NCBI GenBank assembly: GCA_026398575.1 | Contig: JAPLSP010000178.1 | Location: forward strand, 1 to 25,204 | Source of the DNA: Candidatus Sumerlaeota bacterium | GTDB lineage: Bacteria > Sumerlaeota > Sumerlaeia > JADFCT01 | Direction: 5' to 3' | DNA length: 25,204 nt | In this document: positions 15,245 through 23,220 of the stretch, piece after piece | Layout: each line of letters begins with the position of its first letter | How positions within the stretch are numbered: position 1 is the stretch's first letter | Notes under the pieces: model-generated | What the model saw: only the letters and a program-made list of their open reading frames with translations | Told to the model about the DNA's origin: nothing | The model's database searches: none | Position numbers and translations under genes: made by a program

Positions 15245-18200
15245 ATGAACACTGCTACGAGAAAGCAATGCGTGATCGCGGGCAAAGGAGATCGAATGCG
15301 CAAGGCTGCTTATCGAAAGACGACTGGTTTTTCGCTGGGTTTGATTATTGCCGGGATTGTTTTATCGGCGGGAACGCCTTCACTAGCCGGGGACGTCTCT
15401 TTGGTCCGGGATATAAATCCGGTTCCCGGCCTTGGTGGTTATAGCGGCGTTTCTATTGTTGTTGGCGGGGTCCTGTATTTCAAAGGGCATGATCAAAACT
15501 ACGGCGCCAATGATGAGCTCTGGAGGAGCGATGGCACGGCGGATGGAACCTACATAGTCAAAGATATCTTTCCCGGTTCTGCCAGCAGCGATATCCGCTA
15601 CTTCACGGACTTGAACGGAACTCTCCTTTTCACTGCTAACGATGGGACGCACGGATTCGAGCTTTGGAGAAGCAATGGAACCGAGGCGGGAACGCAGATG
15701 GTCAAGGATATCTATACAAGCGCAATTCCATCGGCAGTGTTCAATCCCATGCCGCTTGCGGTCTATAATGGGAATCTGCTTTTCTTCGCCTACAGCGATG
15801 ACACCGGCATGGAGCTATGGAAGAGCGATGGCACAGAGGCAGGAACGATGATGATCAAGGATATCAATCCCACGGGAAGCTCGTTTTATCCATACAATTA
15901 TGGAGACCCGAGTCCTTCCTCTTGTCTTTATAAGGGGCTGTTGTATTTTTCAGCGAGCGATGGATGGTCGCAGCATGGGTACGAGCTATGGAGGACCGAT
16001 GGAACGGAGGCAGGGACGGTGATGGTCAAGGATTTGTATCCTGATTTCGTCTATGATGGCTCGGGTCCAGGCAACTTCATTGAGTACAATGACTATCTTT
16101 ACTTCAGCGCGAACACCAATCCCAGCGCAGGATATGAATTTGCATCCGAGCTCTGGAGGACAGACGGAACCGATGCGGGAACTTCTTTGATCATTCCTCA
16201 TGGCGCCAGCGGCCCTTATAGTTTCGGCCAGCTCATGATTCTCAATGGATCGCTGATTTTTACCGCGGTTGACAAGACGCGCGGCAGAGAGCTTTGGAAA
16301 AGCGACGGAACCGCCGGAGGAACCATGCTGCTCAAAGATATCAATCCACTCACCGACTCCAGTTGCCATAGCTTCATCGTTTCCAACGGGTTGATACTTT
16401 TCATTGCGGATGACGGAACCAATGGCTCGCAAATTTGGAAAACGGACGGAACGCCCGCGGGAACGGTAATGCTCAAGCAGATGCCGATTCCTGCCGATCA
16501 GCAGCCTTTTTGGCAGGATGATTACAAGTTCTGCAATTTTAATGGCGAGACCTATTTCTATAGCTATGATCCGGATTATCTAGCTGTTCTTTGGAAAACT
16601 GACGGCACAGAGGCGGGAACGGTGAAGGTTCCGAATAGCAATCCCGGCAGCTATCCCAATGGCTATGCCGTGTATAATGGCAATCTCTATTTCTGCCAGT
16701 CCACCTATGAACTCGGACCGGAACTATGGCGCTATAACCCCGCCGCCACCAGCACGAATCATAGTCTCCTTGGAACAGTAACTCAAGGAGGCACGGGAAT
16801 CCCAGGGGTGACGATGAGCGGCTTCCCCGGTATGACGGTTGCCACAAATTCCTATGGCTATTATTCCGGCATCATTCCTGTCGGATGGTCAGGAACGATC
16901 ACACCCTCGAAGACCGGCTACAGTTTTACCCCGCCTAATCGCAGTTACACAGCCGGCACCACAACCTCGCTTGCACAAGACTTTACCGCTACGCCTTCGG
17001 GGACGGAATATACGATCTCCGGCCTGGTGACCTCCGGCAGCGCAGGGCTTTCCAATGTGGCGATGACTGGACTGCCCGGATCGGTCGTCACGGATTTCAA
17101 CGGGCATTATTCAGGGACGGTTCCGGCAGGATGGTCAGGCACGGTTACGCCGACTGCGGTCGGCTTTACCTTCACACCGCCAAGCCAGTCCTTCACGAAT
17201 GTCCAGTCCAATCAGATGCAAGACTTCTCCGCCACTCAGGTTCCTGTCTACACCATTTCGGGTCGCGTAACCTCGGGCAGCGTGGGCTTGTTCAATGTCG
17301 CGATGACCGGTTTTCCGGATACGGTTTTTTCAGAGTTTGATGGACTTTACTGGGGTATCGTATCCTCCGGATGGTCCGGGACGATAACGCCTGTTTTGGC
17401 CGGATGCTCCTTCGATCCGCCCAGCGCGACCTTCACCAACGTCACTACCGACTGCATGCAGAACTTTGCCGTCACGACCCATCCCGTCTCGCTGACGCCA
17501 ACGCTGCTGGTTTTCGACGGCGGCGCGCTGCTGGCGAACAACGCGGCGGAAATCATCCTGCCCGGAGCGCTCGTTGGCGCCTCGCCGGCGCCAACAAGGA
17601 TTCTCACGATCAAGAACGCGGGCGCGGGGACTCTTTCGCTCGGCGATCCTGCCGCGCCCTCCGGTTTCACGGCGGCGCTTTCGTCCAAAGCGATTGCATC
17701 CGGCTCGAACGCCACGCTGACGCTGACGCTCAGCACCGCCAAGCAGGGCGTCTTCGGCGGCAAGGTCATTCTGACGAGCAACGATCCGGCGGCGCCACGA
17801 TTCCAGTTCACCATTATCGGCATTGTCGAAGACAACACCATCATCAAGGCCTATAAGTTGCAATGGTCGAAGGACGTCGAAGTCACGATCACCTCGGGCA
17901 GTTATTGCATCCAGGTGAAATCCAACTCGGGCGGCGCCAGCAATATCATTATCACGTCTCTGAAAGGCGCGGCTGCGGAAAAGGCGGCTGACAACGCCGA
18001 CAAACGGATTAAGATACTGCGCTGGCCCTCGGTCACCTCGATCACCGTACAGGGTTCGCTGGGCAAGATTCAAACTCAGGCGCCCGTTGGGCGTGTTGAC
18101 GTGAGCGTGGACCTGGGCTCGCTCATCGCCTCGCGCACGGCGGTGGGCGAGCTCAGGGTCGGGGGCGTCTTGGGGCGCGCAGCCATGACGCTGGTTCCGA

Positions 18201-18889
18201 TCAGCACGACCGCGCAGACGCCGCAGGAAACGACCATCATCACGAGTGGCACGCCGCAGGGAAGCAAGAAAACCGTCGTGGCGCTTTCAGGCGTCGGATT
18301 GCGGCGGCTGGACGCGCCCAAGGCGCCGGTTCTGGCGACGGTCAGCGCGAAAAAGGTGAAAGGCGTCGTCTTCACGGCGTCCGCAGGAGCGGTAACCGTT
18401 GGTCCGGCGCTGACGCTGACCGTAACGGGCGGCGACGTTTCCGGCCCTGTGCTTGCTCAAGGCGAGATCAAAGGCCTGACGGCCAACGCCCTGGGCGGAA
18501 AGGGCGGCCGTATCGCCATGCCAGGCGCGGCAGCGAGCGACCCGACAACACGAACGCTGATCGCCTCGGGCCTCGATAAGAGCGCCTCGAAAAAAGATAT
18601 CGCCTTCATTAAAGCCGCCACCGGAATGCAGGCGGCGGTCGTCGCCGGCGCCTCGAACGTCGCGGCAGCCGCCAATGGCCTGACCGCCATCACCGCGGAC
18701 CTGAGCGGCGTTTTGAAGAAAATGCAAACTTCGCGCGGCAAAGGCGCCGAAATTCATGGCGTGTATTGGTCCGGGACCGGCAAATCCGGCAAAATGCCAA
18801 CGCTGGTTCCAAAAGGCGAGATCACCGACTTCAAACCCGGCGGCGCCGTGACAATTGCGGTGGGCGATTACCAGATCATCGGCAAATAG
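15245..18889 (+). CDS. Secreted ELWxxDGT-repeat protein with Ig-like repeats
   Basis: 1214 aa from the ATG at 15245 (AAGGAG upstream). A second in-frame ATG at 15296 also has a strong site (AAAGGAGATCGA) and begins a neater signal peptide (MRKAAYRKTTGFSLGLIIAG), so it may be the true start. After the signal come eight ELWxxDGT repeats spaced about 47-70 residues apart (ELWRSDGTADGT, ELWKSDGTEAGT, QIWKTDGTPAGT and so on; a ninth is degenerate), probably blades of a beta-propeller, to about residue 500. Three roughly 80-residue Ig-like units follow (YTISGLVTSGSAGLSNVAMT, WSGTVTP..FTFTPPSQSF). Then comes a HYDIN/choice-of-anchor-like beta domain (about 745-860; ILTIKNAGAGTLSLG, FGGKVILTSNDPAAPRF). 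The last 350 residues are a beta-rich domain of unknown type. It likely acts at the cell surface or in the medium; no catalytic site is visible. Confidence 0.8.
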   Translation: MNTATRKQCVIAGKGDRMRKAAYRKTTGFSLGLIIAGIVLSAGTPSLAGDVSLVRDINPVPGLGGYSGVSIVVGGVLYFKGHDQNYGANDELWRSDGTADGTYIVKDIFPGSASSDIRYFTDLNGTLLFTANDGTHGFELWRSNGTEAGTQMVKDIYTSAIPSAVFNPMPLAVYNGNLLFFAYSDDTGMELWKSDGTEAGTMMIKDINPTGSSFYPYNYGDPSPSSCLYKGLLYFSASDGWSQHGYELWRTDGTEAGTVMVKDLYPDFVYDGSGPGNFIEYNDYLYFSANTNPSAGYEFASELWRTDGTDAGTSLIIPHGASGPYSFGQLMILNGSLIFTAVDKTRGRELWKSDGTAGGTMLLKDINPLTDSSCHSFIVSNGLILFIADDGTNGSQIWKTDGTPAGTVMLKQMPIPADQQPFWQDDYKFCNFNGETYFYSYDPDYLAVLWKTDGTEAGTVKVPNSNPGSYPNGYAVYNGNLYFCQSTYELGPELWRYNPAATSTNHSLLGTVTQGGTGIPGVTMSGFPGMTVATNSYGYYSGIIPVGWSGTITPSKTGYSFTPPNRSYTAGTTTSLAQDFTATPSGTEYTISGLVTSGSAGLSNVAMTGLPGSVVTDFNGHYSGTVPAGWSGTVTPTAVGFTFTPPSQSFTNVQSNQMQDFSATQVPVYTISGRVTSGSVGLFNVAMTGFPDTVFSEFDGLYWGIVSSGWSGTITPVLAGCSFDPPSATFTNVTTDCMQNFAVTTHPVSLTPTLLVFDGGALLANNAAEIILPGALVGASPAPTRILTIKNAGAGTLSLGDPAAPSGFTAALSSKAIASGSNATLTLTLSTAKQGVFGGKVILTSNDPAAPRFQFTIIGIVEDNTIIKAYKLQWSKDVEVTITSGSYCIQVKSNSGGASNIIITSLKGAAAEKAADNADKRIKILRWPSVTSITVQGSLGKIQTQAPVGRVDVSVDLGSLIASRTAVGELRVGGVLGRAAMTLVPISTTAQTPQETTIITSGTPQGSKKTVVALSGVGLRRLDAPKAPVLATVSAKKVKGVVFTASAGAVTVGPALTLTVTGGDVSGPVLAQGEIKGLTANALGGKGGRIAMPGAAASDPTTRTLIASGLDKSASKKDIAFIKAATGMQAAVVAGASNVAAAANGLTAITADLSGVLKKMQTSRGKGAEIHGVYWSGTGKSGKMPTLVPKGEITDFKPGGAVTIAVGDYQIIGK

Positions 18890-19004
18890 AAGAAAGCCTC
18901 GCGCTAGCGCTGGCGAGCTTATGCTGTAGTCGGCCGTCGCGGTTTCCTCTGTGCGCAATTTCGCGGAAACAAGCAGGAAGAGACAACCATCAAGGAAGAT
19001 GCGT

Positions 19005-20519
19005 ATGGACAGAAAAAGCAATAAGGCAATGGAATGGATTCCATCCTCAAGGTTGCGAATACTTCGCCTGAAAATGCTGCTGCCGATACTGGCTTCGATG
19101 TCGTCACTAGCGGTTTCGTTGCTTCCGGTTTCAGCGCCTGCCGCGGATGCGGTCGTCGCCTATCCCGCCCCGCAGGGTGAGAAAGCATCGGAAGACTACA
19201 AGGTCGAGGCGAACGGCAAGGCCGTCTTCGTTTATACGGCGCCTGTCCTGCGGGGAGGGCCGGCGTCGTTCGCCTATTTCGACTTCTCCGGTGAAGTCAC
19301 TGTCACCGTCACCGCCACGAGCGAGATCAGCGCCGCCAATATCCTTCCAGCATCATACAGCATCAAACCCGCCATTTCGGGGAACAAAATCTCATTCACG
19401 CTCACCAAGCCGGCGAATCTGACAATTGAACTGAACGGCAAATTCGAAAAGCCGCTCCATCTCTTCGCCAACCCGCCCGAGACTGCTCCGATTGATTCGG
19501 CGAGTTCGGATGTGATCTATTTCGGACCAGGCGTGCATGAGATCACGACGCTCCGCCCGAAGAGCGGCCAGACCGTTTACCTCGCCGGCGGCGCGATCGT
19601 GAGGGCGAAGATACCGCCGGATGAGAAGCCGGTGCAGGAGAAGAACTGGAAAGGCAACAAGGAATACGCCGCTCTGCTCGAAACGAGCGGAGCGAAGAAC
19701 GTCAAGGTCCGCGGTCGCGGCATCCTCGACCTTGGCACGCTCCCCTGGCACGCCCGGGATGCGATGTGGTTCGGCGGATCATCGGACATCCTCGTCGAGG
19801 GGATCATCATCCTCGATGCCCCCGCCTGGGTCGTGGCGATGCAAAACTGCAAGAACGTCGTCGTGCGCAACGTCAAGCAAATCTGCGCGCGGGAGAACAG
19901 CGACGGCGTTGACATCTGCAACAGCCAGGACGTGCTTGTCGAGGACTGCTTCCTGCGGAACAACGACGACGAGGTGTGCGTCAAAACGCTGTCGCCGCCG
20001 CCCGCGATGGAGTCAAAGAACATCGTCGTTCGAAGATGTGTGATCTGGAACGACCGGGCGCGCGGCCTCGGCATCACCTCCGAAACGCGGGCGGATATCT
20101 CGAACGTCCTCTTCAGCGACTGCGACATCATCCACGATTTCTCAAACGGCTATGACTGCGCCGCGCTCGCCATCCTGGTTTCCGACTCCGGTACCATGAG
20201 TGACATCCGATTCGAAGACATCCGCATCGCCGATTGCCGGAACACGCTAATCAACTGCTGGATCGGCGCCGACATGTGGGGCCACGACAAAATCCGCGGC
20301 CGCATCAAGGGAGTGATCTTCAAGGACGTGCAGGTAACCGGGAAAACTTTCCCCGCAATAAAGCTGACCGGCTGCGACGAGACCCACCTGGTGGAGAACG
20401 TAACGTTTGAGCGTCTGCGGATTCATGGACAACTGATCGGCGACGCACAAGCGGGCAAGCTGCAAACCAACACTTATGCGAGGAACATCACCTTCGTAAC
20501 CACTGCGGAAAGGCCGTAG
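19005..20519 (+). CDS. Secreted GH28-like (polygalacturonase-type) beta-helix hydrolase
   Basis: 504 aa from the ATG at 19005, with AAGGAAG eight bases upstream; 18999 and 19029 are alternatives. A basic N-terminus and hydrophobic segment (LLPILASMSSLAVSLLPVSA) form the signal peptide. Residues about 50-165 are an N-terminal beta-sandwich (FAYFDFSGEVTVTVTATSE, NLTIELNGKFEKPLHLF). The rest is a right-handed beta-helix with the GH28 catalytic pattern: NSDGVDICNSQ with D300 and NNDDEVC with D321 and D322, then ARGLGITSE where GH28 usually has G-H-G. These three Asp residues do inverting hydrolysis of galacturonan in the family. The changed G-H-G site means the substrate may be a related glycan. 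The gene follows the ELWxxDGT gene by 115 bases in the same direction and may share its transcript. Confidence 0.8.
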   Translation: MDRKSNKAMEWIPSSRLRILRLKMLLPILASMSSLAVSLLPVSAPAADAVVAYPAPQGEKASEDYKVEANGKAVFVYTAPVLRGGPASFAYFDFSGEVTVTVTATSEISAANILPASYSIKPAISGNKISFTLTKPANLTIELNGKFEKPLHLFANPPETAPIDSASSDVIYFGPGVHEITTLRPKSGQTVYLAGGAIVRAKIPPDEKPVQEKNWKGNKEYAALLETSGAKNVKVRGRGILDLGTLPWHARDAMWFGGSSDILVEGIIILDAPAWVVAMQNCKNVVVRNVKQICARENSDGVDICNSQDVLVEDCFLRNNDDEVCVKTLSPPPAMESKNIVVRRCVIWNDRARGLGITSETRADISNVLFSDCDIIHDFSNGYDCAALAILVSDSGTMSDIRFEDIRIADCRNTLINCWIGADMWGHDKIRGRIKGVIFKDVQVTGKTFPAIKLTGCDETHLVENVTFERLRIHGQLIGDAQAGKLQTNTYARNITFVTTAERP

Positions 20520-20546
20520 GCTATGGCCGGAGAATCGGATGTCCAA

Positions 20547-20570
20547 GGCGCTTTCGCCAGTAGAAGCGCC
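20547..20570 (+). terminator. Possible hairpin downstream of the GH28-like gene
   Basis: Perfect 7-bp arms GGCGCTT and AAGCGCC with a 10-base loop, 28 bases after the stop. No U-run follows, so an intrinsic terminator is only weakly supported. Confidence 0.3.
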
Positions 20571-20666
20571 GGCATGTAGGGGCTTTCATAAAAGTGACAC
20601 ACGGTTCCCCGACGGACTACCAGAAACGATACGTTCCATATTCCGCCAAAGAAAGGACAGTCAACT

Positions 20667-21434
20667 ATGCCGCAGGGATTTAGTCGAGTGATTGGATATG
20701 GTGACCAACTAGGACAAGGAGTGGCGGGGAGCTGTTTTGCGGGAGTCACCTGTGTAGCAAAGACAAACGGCCCCAATGCGCCCTATTGCTTGGCAAACGA
20801 GATCATCTGCGCGGAAATTGGCCGATTTCTTCGTCTCCCCGTCCCGCCGCACGCGATCCTTCACGGCCCTCGTAGCCAGCCGGGCCCATGGTTTGGCTCC
20901 CTCGACTTCAAGTTGGCAGGGGATGCCCTTCCCCCTGTCGATCCTCTTGAATGTGTACAACTGCTTCCATATCTCTCGACGGGGGTGCTCCTTTTTGACA
21001 TCCTTGTCGCCAACTGTGACCGCCATCGTGGCAATCTCGCTCTTGACGGATTGTCGGCGCCTCCTCACCTTAGTGTGTTCGACCATAGCCATGCTCTCTT
21101 CGGCTACACTCCTGGCCAGGGAAGAGAGAGGCTCATCCGCATCAAAGAGCAGCTTGGCGTCTCGGGAGGTTCAGAAACGGGCTCAAACCGCCATTGCCTC
21201 CTTGACGCCGTCTCTACAGATGAATACATTACTCCATGGGTTGAACGAATTGCCAGCATTCCGGATTTCTTTATCGAGGATGTATGCAAAGAGCCGCGAC
21301 CATTCGGTCTAAGTGACCAGGAAACAGGAGCGGTTATTGATTTCCTGCGATACCGTCGCGACCATTTTAGAGAACTCATTAATGCAAACCGGGACGAGTT
21401 CACCGGCATCAAACAGTGGGAGATTTTGCCATGA
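20667..21434 (+). CDS. HipA-like kinase (HipA_2 type)
   Basis: 255 aa; the ATG has AAAGGA about nine bases upstream. The fold of the HipA C-terminal kinase lobe is visible: VAKTNGP with putative ATP lysine K32, ANEIICAEIGRFLRLPVPPH (the helix that follows it), NCDRHRGNLAL with catalytic D118 and N123, and LSVFDHSHALFG with metal-binding D139 in place of DFG. It is about half the length of classical HipA (about 440 aa) and lacks the N-terminal subdomain, which is usual for this stand-alone family, often found before a DUF3037 gene. Classical HipA phosphorylates glutamyl-tRNA synthetase; the target here is unknown. The stop overlaps the next start by ATGA, so the pair is translationally coupled. 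Confidence 0.75.
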   Translation: MPQGFSRVIGYGDQLGQGVAGSCFAGVTCVAKTNGPNAPYCLANEIICAEIGRFLRLPVPPHAILHGPRSQPGPWFGSLDFKLAGDALPPVDPLECVQLLPYLSTGVLLFDILVANCDRHRGNLALDGLSAPPHLSVFDHSHALFGYTPGQGRERLIRIKEQLGVSGGSETGSNRHCLLDAVSTDEYITPWVERIASIPDFFIEDVCKEPRPFGLSDQETGAVIDFLRYRRDHFRELINANRDEFTGIKQWEILP

Positions 21435-22306
21435 ACAGCGCTGAATATTACTTGTTAAAGTACATTCCCGATCTCCATCGCTTTGAGCCACGAAACGTGG
21501 GAGTCATTCTTTGGTCCCACGAAGGCGTTGCGGCTCGTTTTCTCGCGGAACGTCCCGACCGCTCTGGTGAAGTGGATGGGCGTAGCGTTCCGAGCTTTAT
21601 TGCGAGCACATCAGCGTATAAGCAATGGATTATGTACTGGCGAAAAGCGCTTCGTGCAAACTGCGCAATTCCAGTACAAGGAGGGAGCGCCGTTGCCCGA
21701 AGCGCGCCGGAATTCCTCAAGACTCTGGCAACCGCTAACCAAGGGAATTACCATCTGGCGCCCGGAGGCTTACTGCTGGATCCAGTAATAAGCGATAATT
21801 TGGAAGAGATAACAAGTCAGCTGTTCGATAGTCTGGTCATCTCTGGAATTGCCGAAGAGCAGCGAGACCCAACACTTGACGAGATCGTTGACGAGATAAT
21901 CGAAGATACGCGACTCTCAACTGATGCCAATTTCTGCAATAGCTATGAGGTTTCATGCCAGTTCTCTCAAGGGCTCGAGGAACGCTTCGAATTCAGCCAC
22001 GCTTACAAGAATGGATCGCCAAAGGCCTTGTTACAGCGAGTCCCGTTTTCTTCCAGGAAGCGTCAGACGAGAAAGACCGTGGATGCGACGGCGTGGATGT
22101 TTGAAAAGGTTGCTGGCGCCCGTATTGTCGAACCGCGCAACCTTGTCGCTCTTGTTGCTTTGACCGTTGAGCAGATGGCGGAAACCGAGACGCTGCAACG
22201 TCTGGCTGTTTTGGGCTCCGTCGGTCGTGTATTAAACGTGCTGGAAAGAGATGCAGCCAGATTAGAATTCGAACGTCTTCCAACTCTGCCAGCCGATGCC
22301 TGCTAA
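21431..22306 (+). CDS. DUF3037-family partner of the HipA-like kinase
   Basis: 291 aa from the ATG that overlaps the kinase stop (ATGA); an upstream TTG at 21416 is not needed. The N-terminus (EYYLLKYIPDLHRFEPRNVG, VILWSHEGVAARFL) is the hallmark of DUF3037 proteins (Y-x-L-x-x-Y-x-P-D....N-V-G-V-x-L). The middle is helical and acidic (TLDEIVDEIIEDTRLSTDAN), and the C-terminal part contains a basic patch (SSRKRQTRKTVDATAW). No enzyme motif is visible. In many genomes this family sits directly after a HipA-like kinase, so it may regulate, be phosphorylated by, or act with the kinase. Function is not established. Confidence 0.65.
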   Translation: MNSAEYYLLKYIPDLHRFEPRNVGVILWSHEGVAARFLAERPDRSGEVDGRSVPSFIASTSAYKQWIMYWRKALRANCAIPVQGGSAVARSAPEFLKTLATANQGNYHLAPGGLLLDPVISDNLEEITSQLFDSLVISGIAEEQRDPTLDEIVDEIIEDTRLSTDANFCNSYEVSCQFSQGLEERFEFSHAYKNGSPKALLQRVPFSSRKRQTRKTVDATAWMFEKVAGARIVEPRNLVALVALTVEQMAETETLQRLAVLGSVGRVLNVLERDAARLEFERLPTLPADAC

Positions 22307-22358
22307 AGGATGCTTCACGAATTCAGGGGATATTTGAAGGGACAGGTCGTTTAAATTA

Positions 22359-23036
22359 ATGATGCAGTCTATGGGTTGTGCGCCGTTTTGGCGAAACTTG
22401 GAGGCGCTTGTTGCAAGCGTGCCGTCCAGTGATATTGTCTTCAACCAATATCGGGACTTCTATGCCGAGGTGGACGTTCCCAACGCCGCATCCATCCGAA
22501 CGGCCAATCTCCGAAGATACATGGCGAGCGCGTGCGAAGGCGCATCCATTCTTGTCGTAGGCGAGGCGCCGGGACCGTGGGGGTGTCGGTTTTCGGGGGT
22601 GCCGTTCATCGGCGAAAGACAATTGCTCGATCCCTCATTTCCGTATCGCGGCGAGCGCTCAAGCAGGATAGACCCACTACGACCAACAAAGATTGTTCCG
22701 CCATTCACATCGAATTCGGCGGAGATTTTCTGGGAGGTCATGCGGCCATATCACCACCGCTTTGTGCTATGGGACGCCTTCCCCCTGCACTCCCACAAAC
22801 CCGACGACGTTCTTACGGTGCGCAATCCCACCAGGAAGGAAGTGTCTCAGTTTGGAGAGGCGCTTCGGCTCATAAAGGCATACATGGAGCCGACTCAGGT
22901 TATCGCCATTGGGAGGAAGGCATTCGCAGAGCTCAAAATGCTCGGCGAAACTCCGGTCTATGTGAGGCATCCGTCAAGGGGCGGCAAAGCAGAGTTCGCT
23001 GCCGGCATGCAGAGGCTATTCAAAAACCAGGAATGA
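22359..23036 (+). CDS. Uracil-DNA glycosylase superfamily protein
   Basis: 225 aa; ATGs at 22359 and 22362 are both possible. Motif 1 appears as LVVGEAPGPWGCRFSGVPFI, similar to the GEAPG of family 4-type glycosylases, with a following aromatic/acidic region (FVLWDAFPLHSHKP). VIAIGRKAFAELKML is the central beta-alpha unit. The second catalytic motif is VRHPSRGGKAEF (H-P-S). Such enzymes remove uracil from DNA; some relatives lack activity or crosslink instead. No iron-sulphur cysteine cluster is evident: the Cys residues do not form the four-Cys pattern of family 4. It follows the DUF3037 gene by 52 bases in the same direction, so it may belong to the same unit. Confidence 0.75.
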   Translation: MMQSMGCAPFWRNLEALVASVPSSDIVFNQYRDFYAEVDVPNAASIRTANLRRYMASACEGASILVVGEAPGPWGCRFSGVPFIGERQLLDPSFPYRGERSSRIDPLRPTKIVPPFTSNSAEIFWEVMRPYHHRFVLWDAFPLHSHKPDDVLTVRNPTRKEVSQFGEALRLIKAYMEPTQVIAIGRKAFAELKMLGETPVYVRHPSRGGKAEFAAGMQRLFKNQE

Positions 23037-23089
23037 CGCGCGAATAAGAGACTCTGTGCGGCCTGCTTACAGCCTTCTGCTATGGCAAT

Positions 23090-23159
23090 TGACAAAATCA
23101 TACAAAAGTTTGCCTTTGCCTGGCGATGCTTCTATGAAAATTCATCACTGATTTTGTCA
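23090..23159. repeat. Inverted repeat between convergent genes
   Basis: TGACAAAATCA at 23090-23100 and TGATTTTGTCA at 23149-23159 are perfect 11-bp inverted copies with a 48-base loop. A further TTTTGTCAC follows at about 23167. The site lies between the convergent UDG and GH5-like genes and may be a bidirectional stop or a protein-binding pair. Confidence 0.45.
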
Positions 23160-23220
23160 CTCATTGTTTTGTCACAGCACAAGCGGCATCTTTCAATCAC
23201 TGCCTTGGGATGCGCCTTGT

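Noticed and set aside
18890..18930. Intrinsic terminator after the ELWxxDGT gene (CTCGC...GCGAG)
   Set aside because: The stem is only five pairs with a competing inner palindrome, and no clear U-run follows.
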